The position numbers were made by a program, and so were the translations under genes. Of a DNA stretch of 11,522 nucleotides, positions 5,878-10,557 are shown one piece after another. Below the pieces are notes generated by a model. The model was not told where the DNA came from. It saw nothing but the letters and a program-made list of their open reading frames with translations, and ran no database searches. The DNA comes from JAEUNX01 sp034004685 (GTDB lineage: Bacteria > Pseudomonadota > Gammaproteobacteria > Burkholderiales > Rhodocyclaceae), in contig JAVEWG010000065.1 of assembly GCA_034004685.1 (NCBI GenBank), positions 1 to 11,522 of the forward strand, read 5' to 3'. The first letter of the stretch is position 1. Each line of letters starts with the position of its first letter.

Positions 5878-6219
5878 TCAGCCCAAGGTTCCCAGAGTGG
5901 CAATGCCTCCGTACTGCTCGTGCAGGACATCAATGAGATTCACCACACGGATTTCATAGGCGAAAATGTCAGCCAGATGCTGTCGGGCAAACTCAACATC
6001 GGTGGTCAGCAGCCATTCGGTTGCGCCATCAATTTCGATTTGCAGTACGGTGATGCTTGAGAGACATAGAGGGTGACGGCGAATCACATCGAGCAAGGCC
6101 AGCGCTTCGGCATGTGCTCGATCCAATCCGGCATCGAATTCCATCACTCCAGCCCTTTCCTCAAAGGCTTCCCGGCGATCAGCATCAAGCCGATCCAGCA
6201 GGTCAGTGATCAGGCTCAT
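5878..6219 (-). CDS. Hypothetical protein, 113 aa
   Basis: Start chosen at ATG 6217-6219 (MSLITDLLDRLDADRREAFE): GGAGG lies 5 bases upstream, and the longer open frame has no better start. Residues 14-43 contain REAFEERAGVMEFDAGLDRA, a block of a kind often seen in small accessory proteins of phages and integrative elements. The rest alternates helix and strand with an acidic bias and no membrane segment or cysteine pair (one Cys, 52). Its start overlaps the stop of the 45-codon gene as ATGA, so the two are probably translationally coupled. Function unknown. Confidence 0.75.
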   Translation of the reverse strand: MSLITDLLDRLDADRREAFEERAGVMEFDAGLDRAHAEALALLDVIRRHPLCLSSITVLQIEIDGATEWLLTTDVEFARQHLADIFAYEIRVVNLIDVLHEQYGGIATLGTLG

Positions 6220-6353
6220 ATGAACCTCCGAAAAAAGCGTTGATGTGGTGACAGCAGCAGCCAGCAGACCTCTTGCTTGGGTTGGCGAATGAGTCCGAAA
6301 CGCTTGGCAAGAGACATGACGGCTTTGGGCACAGCGATAAATTTGAATTGCAT
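6216..6353 (-). CDS. Small basic protein, 45 aa
   Basis: Frame starting ATG 6351-6353 (MQFKFIAVPKAVMSLAKRFG) and ending HQRFFRRFI-stop. GGAG lies 6 bases upstream of the ATG. The stop overlaps the start of the 113-aa gene in an ATGA arrangement, typical of coupled genes, and the ribosome site of that gene is inside this one. The protein is strongly basic, with two hydrophobic stretches (5-16 and 29-35), and could be a membrane-active or RNA-binding peptide. It lies just after a terminator, so it is the probable first gene of the run 6353-5066. Confidence 0.6.
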   Translation of the reverse strand: MQFKFIAVPKAVMSLAKRFGLIRQPKQEVCWLLLSPHQRFFRRFI

Positions 6354-6370
6354 AGCGATCTCCATAAAAG

Positions 6371-6407
6371 AAAAAAGCCACCGAGACCGAATTGATCAGG
6401 GTGGCTT
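6371..6407 (-). terminator. Rho-independent terminator after the 132-aa gene
   Basis: On the minus strand AAGCCACC pairs perfectly with GGTGGCTT (plus-strand arms 6375-6382 and 6400-6407) around a 17-base loop, and six T follow. It lies 37 bases past the stop of the gene at 6445-6843 and just 18 bases before the 45-aa gene start. The leader of the latter must therefore start within the hairpin region or depend on read-through. Confidence 0.75.
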
Positions 6408-6444
6408 GGGTTGGGAACAGAAAATGCGTGGCGGACTTCGGGTG

Positions 6445-6843
6445 CTACGGTGCAGGAACGACATAGGTCTGGCAAAAGGCGAGAATTGTGGGATCGATGC
6501 CCGGACGATTCATGATGAAAATGTCGTAGCCGTATCCGCCATCGTTGATGACATACACCAGCTCGAACAGGTCGTCGCCAATCACTTCGGCAACCTCAAA
6601 CGAAGGGGCAAAGTCTTCATCGCCAAACCGTGAATCGTCGAAAATACTTTCAAGGATCGAGAAGCCCATGACGGTTTCTAAATCATCGGCGCTGTCTCCA
6701 GGCTCCATGACGATCAATGGGCCAAGCTCCTCAGCATCCCAAGGGCAAGATTCCTCAATGCCTTGAATCCGCTGTTCGATCAGTTGGCGTAGCGGAATCT
6801 CGGCAATTTCTGTGATCTGTTTTCGGTCAGCGATGACGATCAT
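6445..6843 (-). CDS. Acidic hypothetical protein, 132 aa
   Basis: Start chosen at ATG 6841-6843 (MIVIADRKQITEIAEIPLRQ), which has GGAG 7 bases upstream; the 53 codons further upstream run through the preceding terminator and are not coding. The protein is strongly acidic (EPGDSADDLE, 47-56; FDDSRFGDEDF, 68-78). It ends in a beta-rich block, LFELVYVINDGGYGYDIFI (92-110), followed by GIDPTILAFCQTYV. No membrane segment and no recognised catalytic motif. Small acidic proteins on mobile elements are sometimes anti-defence factors, but nothing here proves that. Terminators on both sides suggest a single-gene unit, perhaps with the short frame just upstream. Confidence 0.72.
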   Translation of the reverse strand: MIVIADRKQITEIAEIPLRQLIEQRIQGIEESCPWDAEELGPLIVMEPGDSADDLETVMGFSILESIFDDSRFGDEDFAPSFEVAEVIGDDLFELVYVINDGGYGYDIFIMNRPGIDPTILAFCQTYVVPAP

Positions 6844-6952
6844 GGTTCGACTCCGCGTATGGATTGCTGCGTTGGTAATTGGGGAGGTGATTACGGCGAT
6901 TTCTCCGGTGAGTGAGTTGAAGCGGTTGATTGGTGATGCTGGTCGGTTGCAT
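6827..6952 (-). CDS. Doubtful small ORF or leader peptide, 41 aa
   Basis: ATG 6950-6952 has GGAG 6 bases upstream, and the frame (MQPTSITNQPLQL...) runs 41 codons to a TGA that overlaps the start of the acidic 132-aa gene by 17 bases. The product is rich in N, H and R and has no recognisable fold. The ribosome site and overlap are in favour; the composition is against. It may be a coupling leader or chance. Confidence 0.25.
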   Translation of the reverse strand: MQPTSITNQPLQLTHRRNRRNHLPNYQRSNPYAESNHDRHR

Positions 6953-6976
6953 GGCTTGCTCCAAAAAAAGTGGACG

Positions 6977-7010
6977 AAAAAAAAACGCCCCGAGTTATCC
7001 ACGGGGCGTT
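6977..7010 (-). terminator. Strong rho-independent terminator after the membrane operon
   Basis: On the minus strand AACGCCCCG pairs perfectly with CGGGGCGTT (plus-strand arms 6984-6992 and 7002-7010), with a 9-base loop, followed by nine T (plus-strand A run 6977-6985, partly inside the stem). It begins 17 bases past the stop of the coiled-coil membrane protein gene and closes the transcription unit 8417-7028. Confidence 0.9.
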
Positions 7011-7027
7011 GCTGGGGTTGGCTGGAA

Positions 7028-7618
7028 TTACTTGCTGCTCTTGATCACCTTGAATTCCCAATTCTCCGGGCATTCACTCTTTGCCTTCATATAAAGGTCA
7101 TTGAAATTTGAAATGCCTCGTGACGCCCTGAAGGACACTTTTCCATCGCATGAATATAGAATCTTGGGTGGGGCCAAGGTTTCATATTCCTCGGAGAACT
7201 TTTCGAATTCTTTTGCCCTTTCTGCCTGATTTTGGGTGGAGCGGCGGGCAGCTTGATCCAAATCATCTTTAATTTGGCGAATCTCCTCCATTTGGGCATT
7301 CATCTTGGCATCCTCCTTCCTACGGGCCTCCTGAGCTTGGGATGCCGATTGTGCTAGTAACGTTTGCATCTGGGTGTAACGTCCATCATCTCCAACCTTT
7401 TCAGCAAGAGGAGATAGCAGTTTTGAAAGCTGACTATCTAAATTTCTTTTCGTGGGCGGGATTGCACTACAAATCGACTCATTCCCAGCGATACAGGAAC
7501 TGGATGCTTGAATTAAGCCATCGACGATTTTGTTAGCGATATTGAATTCAAATATCTGCCAAGAGGCAATGGCAGCCACCAACAACACGATGGCCGCTGT
7601 AAGCTTGGTTTTATTCAT
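7028..7618 (-). CDS. Membrane-anchored coiled-coil protein with four cysteines, 196 aa
   Basis: No family recognised. The start is ATG 7616-7618 (MNKTKL) with AAGGTG 5 bases upstream; an ATG eight codons earlier lacks a ribosome site and overlaps the upstream gene. A single hydrophobic segment (6-23, LTAAIVLLVAAIASWQIF) follows a short basic N-terminus, which predicts an N-in anchor with the rest in the periplasm. C42 and C50 form a short CIAGNESIC loop. A long charged, probably coiled-coil helix covers about 80-148 (ARRKEDAKMNAQMEEIRQIK in its middle). A small C-terminal domain (152-194) holds C157 and C183. Two disulfides are plausible. The gene lies 4 bp after the 264-aa membrane protein gene and ends at a strong terminator, so the two are co-expressed and may form a complex. 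It superficially resembles phage spanin or Rz-like anchored helices, but I do not claim that. Confidence 0.78.
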   Translation of the reverse strand: MNKTKLTAAIVLLVAAIASWQIFEFNIANKIVDGLIQASSSCIAGNESICSAIPPTKRNLDSQLSKLLSPLAEKVGDDGRYTQMQTLLAQSASQAQEARRKEDAKMNAQMEEIRQIKDDLDQAARRSTQNQAERAKEFEKFSEEYETLAPPKILYSCDGKVSFRASRGISNFNDLYMKAKSECPENWEFKVIKSSK

Positions 7619-7622
7619 CAGT

Positions 7623-8417
7623 TCACCTTTTACAATGGTCATTTTCCAAGCGCTGCAATACCTCTAGGCGCTCCAAAAGTTTGTACAACATGGCAATTGC
7701 CAGCGATATCTCATCGATTGGCCGAGTCTTTTTAGCGGCCATGACTACTAACAGCGATCCCGGCAACACCAGCGCACCTACGGCAAGCCACGGGATGCCG
7801 AACAAAGCAAGGGAAATTGCCGAGATCACGCCAACGCCGGTCCCGGTTGCGGCAAACACGCCGCTTATAACCATGAGGGTGCCGATACCGCCCAACGTGG
7901 TCGAACTTAGCATTTCGTAGATCTGCCGATAGTTCCGCGACTCGCCACTGAGTAGCTTGTCGATCGTAGCCAGTGTGGATGCAACGTCGGCTTTGTGAGA
8001 TTGACCGTAGAACTGGAAACAACGCTCTTTCCAGACCGAAATCAGCCCACGGAACTGATTCTTGATTTCTATTCCTTTAGCATCCAGTACCGATAGACGA
8101 TCAAGATTGACGTTCAGTTCGTCTCGCAAGATTTGAATTGGCGAGACATCCGTGTTATCCAGCCGGATATAGCTCTGTGTCCCGGCTTCGTAGCTGAACT
8201 TGAATTGGCTAGTGGTACCCAGTGCGTCGTTCAGCGTTGCCAAGAAGTCTTTTCCAAAGCATTTTTTGAGCGCCTCGACTGCAGTCAGGCCGGTAGCCAT
8301 CGCATTGGCCGCATCCTCTAATTTTTGAGGACCGTTCTTCTTGGATTTCAGTGAATTGATGAGGCTTTCGGCAATAGGTTTGCCGAACATGGTTGTAAGA
8401 GTGAGCAATATCGACAT
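7623..8417 (-). CDS. Membrane protein with C-terminal glycine-rich TM hairpin, 264 aa
   Basis: No family recognised. The start is ATG 8415-8417; the nearest ribosome-like site (AAGGAAA) is 10-13 bases upstream, longer than usual. Residues 1-170 are soluble and largely helical (LEDAANAMATGLTAVEALKK, 33-52; NLDRLSVLDAKGIEIKNQF, 104-122). Two long hydrophobic segments follow, about 174-202, with G-x-G-x-G packing (ATGTGVGV), and 203-228 (FGIPWLAVGALVLPGSLLVV). A soluble amphipathic helix ends the chain (233-258, ISLAIAMLYKLLERLEVLQR). A soluble head plus a buried hydrophobic hairpin recalls pore-forming effectors, but also many ordinary membrane adaptors. It is the first gene of a two-gene operon transcribed divergently from an XRE regulator, across repeated GTCACG sites. 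Confidence 0.8.
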   Translation of the reverse strand: MSILLTLTTMFGKPIAESLINSLKSKKNGPQKLEDAANAMATGLTAVEALKKCFGKDFLATLNDALGTTSQFKFSYEAGTQSYIRLDNTDVSPIQILRDELNVNLDRLSVLDAKGIEIKNQFRGLISVWKERCFQFYGQSHKADVASTLATIDKLLSGESRNYRQIYEMLSSTTLGGIGTLMVISGVFAATGTGVGVISAISLALFGIPWLAVGALVLPGSLLVVMAAKKTRPIDEISLAIAMLYKLLERLEVLQRLENDHCKR

Positions 8418-8475
8418 TGTTTCGATGGTTTCCTTTCATTGGCGAGCAATCACCCCTGCCGATACCCGCTTAGAA

Positions 8476-8515
8476 GTCACGAATAACGTGACAACACAAC
8501 GGTATTTTGTCACGA
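8476..8515. promoter_or_regulatory. Operator region with three GTCACG half-sites between divergent genes
   Basis: GTCACG (8476-8481) and CGTGAC (8487-8492) form a perfect inverted repeat with a 5-bp AATAA spacer. A third half-site, GTCACGA (8509-8515), pairs with the middle one as CGTGACAA...TTGTCACG (8487-8494, 8507-8514; 12-bp spacer). All lie in the 108-bp region between the membrane operon and the XRE gene. This is the natural place for XRE autoregulation and for control of both directions. I could not pick out convincing -35/-10 boxes. Confidence 0.65.
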
Positions 8516-8535
8516 GACTCGCAACATGTCTCGTG
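8511..8535 (+). promoter_or_regulatory. Inverted repeat enclosing the XRE start codon
   Basis: CACGAGAC (8511-8518) and GTCTCGTG (8528-8535) are perfect 8-bp arms with a 9-base loop, TCGCAACAT, containing the A and T of the ATG at 8526-8528. There is no Shine-Dalgarno sequence upstream. The repeat also overlaps the third GTCACG half-site. It could be an mRNA hairpin limiting initiation or a DNA operator. Confidence 0.55.
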
Positions 8536-8858
8536 CAAAACTCCACCAAACGCCTACCGTCGTTGGCCGCCGGATACGGCGGCTACGGGAGGAACTTGGC
8601 TGGTCTCAGGAGAAAGTGGGGGTTGCGATCGGGATCGACGAATCCAGTGCCAGAGCGCGGATCAGTCGGTATGAGCTTGGCGTGCATGAACCGCCTCTAC
8701 CGACCGTCAAGCTGATTGCAGAAGCGATGGGGGTTCCACTGATCTACCTCTACTGCGAGGATGATCAAGTGGCAGACTTATTGTTGCGCCTCTACCGACT
8801 TGAGCCGAGAATCAGGACACAGAGAGTCGAGCAGTTCTGCAAGGAGTTGGCCGACTAA
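8526..8858 (+). CDS. XRE-family helix-turn-helix transcriptional regulator, 110 aa
   Basis: A Cro/CI-type DNA-binding protein. The HTH domain covers about 13-73: VVGRRIRRLREELGWSQEKV, then an insertion-bearing recognition segment, SSARARISRYELG (40-52), then PTVKLIAEAMGVPLIYLYC (59-77). A short C-terminal helical region (82-108) may dimerise. There is no peptidase domain, so it is not an SOS-cleavable CI repressor. The start ATG 8526 has no clear ribosome site and lies inside an inverted repeat; a leaderless or weakly translated message is possible. It is divergent from the two membrane-protein genes, with repeated GTCACG half-sites between them. It is followed after 24 bp by the secreted repeat protein, probably in one operon. 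The likely role is control of both divergent units, which is inference from position. Confidence 0.9.
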   Translation: MSRAKLHQTPTVVGRRIRRLREELGWSQEKVGVAIGIDESSARARISRYELGVHEPPLPTVKLIAEAMGVPLIYLYCEDDQVADLLLRLYRLEPRIRTQRVEQFCKELAD

Positions 8859-8882
8859 AATTCAGCAGGAAAGGAGACCGCA

Positions 8883-9191
8883 ATGACCCCTCGCAAGCAG
8901 TCTTTGATGAAGGGATGGGTGCTCCCCTGCTGCATAACGGTTGCCTCGATCCTGCCTGTGACTACCGCATCGGCAGACGAGAAGAGGATTTACCAAACCG
9001 ATTCAGTCGGGAATATCCAATACCACAAGCCGTCCTACACGGTTCGGCAGGACGGGCGCATCATCGAAACCGATTCTGTCGGCAACAAGCAGTACCACAA
9101 GCAGCAGTACCAGATCAAAGGCGATCGGGTCTATCAGACCGACTCGGTGGGAAACATCCAGTATCACAAACCCGGTTTCACCCACAAGTAA
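8883..9191 (+). CDS. Secreted triple-repeat protein (TDSVGNxQYHK), 102 aa
   Basis: The start is ATG 8883 with AAGGAG 7 bases upstream, 24 bp after the XRE stop. Residues 1-31 are a signal peptide: basic MTPRKQSLMKG, a hydrophobic core and an Ala-Ser-Ala cleavage motif before D32. I see no good lipobox around C16-C17. The mature protein of about 71 residues is nearly all repeat: RIYQTDSVGNIQYHKPSY (35-52), RIIETDSVGNKQYHKQQY (59-76) and RVYQTDSVGNIQYHKPGF (82-99). The linkers VRQDG and IKGD separate the units, giving a period of 23-24 residues. Each unit reads like a two-stranded beta hairpin around S-V-G-N, with conserved Y and H. It is basic, has no Cys in the mature part and probably acts in the periplasm. 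Similar short repeat proteins exist in Proteobacteria, to my memory without known function. No metal-binding or enzymatic motif can be assigned. Confidence 0.85.
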   Translation: MTPRKQSLMKGWVLPCCITVASILPVTTASADEKRIYQTDSVGNIQYHKPSYTVRQDGRIIETDSVGNKQYHKQQYQIKGDRVYQTDSVGNIQYHKPGFTHK

Positions 9192-9231
9192 CCCACCATA
9201 CGGCTGAAAGGCTGTTCCACAAAAGCAAAGA

Positions 9232-9257
9232 GGAAAGCCCTTGTTAAAGAGCCTTCC
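9232..9257 (-). terminator. Terminator for metF supplied by the element
   Basis: On the minus strand GGAAGGCTC pairs with GGGCTTTCC (plus-strand arms 9249-9257 and 9232-9240) around TTTAACAA, with two G-U pairs and no mismatch, followed by TCTTTGCTTTTG. On the plus strand the two G-U pairs become A-C mismatches, so it works for metF, whose stop is 29 bases upstream. It lies inside the element. Confidence 0.6.
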
Positions 9258-9286
9258 CCTTGAATGGCCTTGCACTACAACGAAAG

Positions 9287-10120
9287 TTACTTAAATCCGA
9301 GTCGTTTACAGATCTCAGTTGTGAGTCCGGCCTGGTTCATGCAATAAAAATGCAGCCCCGGAGCACCCGCCTTCAGGAGCCGCTCGCACAGTTCGGTCAC
9401 CACATCCAGGCCGAAGGCCCGGATCGATTCGGCGTCGTCCCCGAAGCCCTCGAACTTCTTGCGCATCCAGCGGGGAATCTCGGCGCCGCAGGCATCGGAA
9501 AACCGGGCCAGCTTGGAAAAACTGCCGATGGGCATGATCCCCGGCACGACGGGGGTGTTCACCCCGGCGGCAGTGCAGTCATCCAGGAAGTGCTCGTAGG
9601 CGTCAGCGTTGTAGAAGTACTGGGTGATGGCCGAGTCGGCGCCCGCATCGATCTTGCGCTTGAAGGCCAGCAGATCGTCCCGGGCGCTCCTGGCCTGGGG
9701 GTGCCATTCCGGGTAGGCCGCCACTTCGATATGGAAGTGGTCACCGGTCTCGGCCCGGATGAACGCCACCAGCTCGTTGGCATAGCGGAATTCCCCCGGA
9801 TCGGCCATGCCCGAGGGCAGGTCGCCCCGCAGGGCAACGATGCGGCGGATGCCCGCCTCCCGGTAACGCTGGATGATGGCCCGGATGCCCTCCCGGGTGG
9901 AGCCCACGCAGGAAAGATGGGGCGCTGCCTCATGGCCCTCCCCCTGGATCTCGAACACCGTCTCGAAGGTGCGCTCCTGGGTGGAGCCCCCCGCCCCGTA
10001 GGTCACGGAGAAGAAGGCCGGCTTGAGGGCGGCCAGGCGAGCCCGGGCAACCCGCAGCTTGTCCATGCCATCGGCGGTCTGGGGCGGGAAGAATTCGATG
10101 GATATTTCAGTGTTGTTCAT
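9287..10120 (-). CDS. metF: 5,10-methylenetetrahydrofolate reductase, 3' end rebuilt by the element
   Basis: MetF is the cytoplasmic FAD enzyme that reduces 5,10-methylene-THF to 5-methyl-THF for methionine synthesis. The protein is 277 residues, close to the usual bacterial length of 275-300. Visible family motifs are IEFFPPQT (8-15, with the catalytic Glu of EFFPP), FFSVTYGAGGSTQERT (36-51), HLSCVG (68-73), VALRGDLP (94-101), AAYPEWHP and ITQYFYN with a downstream PGIMPI. The last residues ICKRLGFK come from the element; the host version IVRRLGL is stranded at 194-249. The upstream TTAATTTGGATTTGCC has no good ribosome site, which is odd for a core gene. Within the 123 bp to the S4 gene there are two hairpins (10141-10152, 10177-10191) that may act in regulation. 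It lies downstream of ahcY, in the same methyl cycle. Confidence 0.96.
   Translation of the reverse strand: MNNTEISIEFFPPQTADGMDKLRVARARLAALKPAFFSVTYGAGGSTQERTFETVFEIQGEGHEAAPHLSCVGSTREGIRAIIQRYREAGIRRIVALRGDLPSGMADPGEFRYANELVAFIRAETGDHFHIEVAAYPEWHPQARSARDDLLAFKRKIDAGADSAITQYFYNADAYEHFLDDCTAAGVNTPVVPGIMPIGSFSKLARFSDACGAEIPRWMRKKFEGFGDDAESIRAFGLDVVTELCERLLKAGAPGLHFYCMNQAGLTTEICKRLGFK
9327..9345. repeat. Right attachment-site core, 19-bp direct repeat
   Basis: Identical to 231-249 and in the same orientation. It lies within metF codons encoding C-M-N-Q-A-G; sequence to its right is host metF, sequence to its left is the element's replacement metF tail. Confidence 0.88.
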
Positions 10121-10243
10121 GGCAAATCCAAATTAAGAACGGGCAACTGCCCCCGGGCCATCCCCGCTACCCTCACGGTCCGACGGGGACCATGCCATGG
10201 CGGACCGGGACAAAGGGCCCCTGGTGCGGCACTCCACACCACC

Positions 10244-10534
10244 TCAGTGCCCATCATCGCCCCGGGCAAGCACCAGCACGCTGTCGGGCGGCAGCTGCAA
10301 GGAGGACTTGCCCACCCGCTCGAACCCTGCTGCGCAGCGCCAGCTGACCCTCCCTGCCGCAATGGCCCGCTGGGCGGCGGCCCGGGAAGGCATCAGGCCC
10401 TGGCTGACCAGCAGCGCATCGGCCCGCACCAGTCCGTGATGGGGCCGGGGATCGGAGTGGGCCGGCCCCGGCCCCTTGGGATGCTCAGGGGGCTTTGCCT
10501 TGGGCTTACGAGCGTGAAAAGAATTCATGGACAT
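10244..10534 (-). CDS. Small S4-domain RNA-binding protein, 96 aa
   Basis: I chose ATG 10532-10534 because GGAGG (10543-10547) lies 8 bases upstream; the ATG two codons earlier almost touches it. After a basic, proline-rich N-terminal tail (1-34) the sequence LVRADALLVSQGLMPSRAAA (35-54), followed by QRAIAAGRVSW, is a typical S4 helix pair. SLQLPPDSVLVL closes the domain. S4 folds bind structured RNA. The best-known neighbour match is the N-terminus of TlyA-type 2'-O-rRNA methyltransferases, which I recall often lie near ahcY and metF in betaproteobacteria. Here the protein stops right after S4, with no Rossmann methyltransferase domain, so it is either a stand-alone S4 protein or a shortened TlyA. 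It is 23 bp after ahcY and 123 bp before metF. Confidence 0.75.
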   Translation of the reverse strand: MSMNSFHARKPKAKPPEHPKGPGPAHSDPRPHHGLVRADALLVSQGLMPSRAAAQRAIAAGRVSWRCAAGFERVGKSSLQLPPDSVLVLARGDDGH

Positions 10535-10557
10535 GGGCATGTCCTCCAGGCACTCGG

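Larger units (their letters stand above)
231..9345. mobile_element. Integrative element inserted in the 3' end of metF (satellite/island type)
   Basis: The element is bounded by a perfect 19-bp direct repeat (231-249, 9327-9345) lying inside two copies of the metF 3' end. It carries a tyrosine integrase next to the left repeat, a VapE/VirE helicase, an antirestriction protein, many small genes of unknown role and an XRE regulator. One unit is 9,096 bp from repeat to repeat. Genes are mostly on the minus strand, and the DNA is visibly less GC-rich than the flanks. No relaxase, mating-pair, capsid, terminase or portal gene is visible, so autonomous transfer is unlikely. A phage satellite or a degraded or mobilizable island fits best. 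The left end (250-482) holds no convincing gene; it contains a 12-bp palindrome GAAAAATTTTTC (375-386) downstream of the integrase. Confidence 0.87.

Noticed and set aside
6203..6475. A 90-codon minus-strand frame across the terminator at 6371-6407
   Set aside because: It reads through a strong terminator and overlaps better-supported small genes; composition is Cys/Ser/Pro-rich as in shadows.
7028..7618. Phage Rz/spanin identity for the anchored coiled-coil protein
   Set aside because: An N-terminal anchor plus helix is not enough; there is no endolysin or holin gene beside it and no overlapping Rz1-like lipoprotein frame.
8883..9191. CRISPR-like or direct DNA repeat array
   Set aside because: The three repeats are protein repeats in one frame, with diverged codons and no spacers of CRISPR type.
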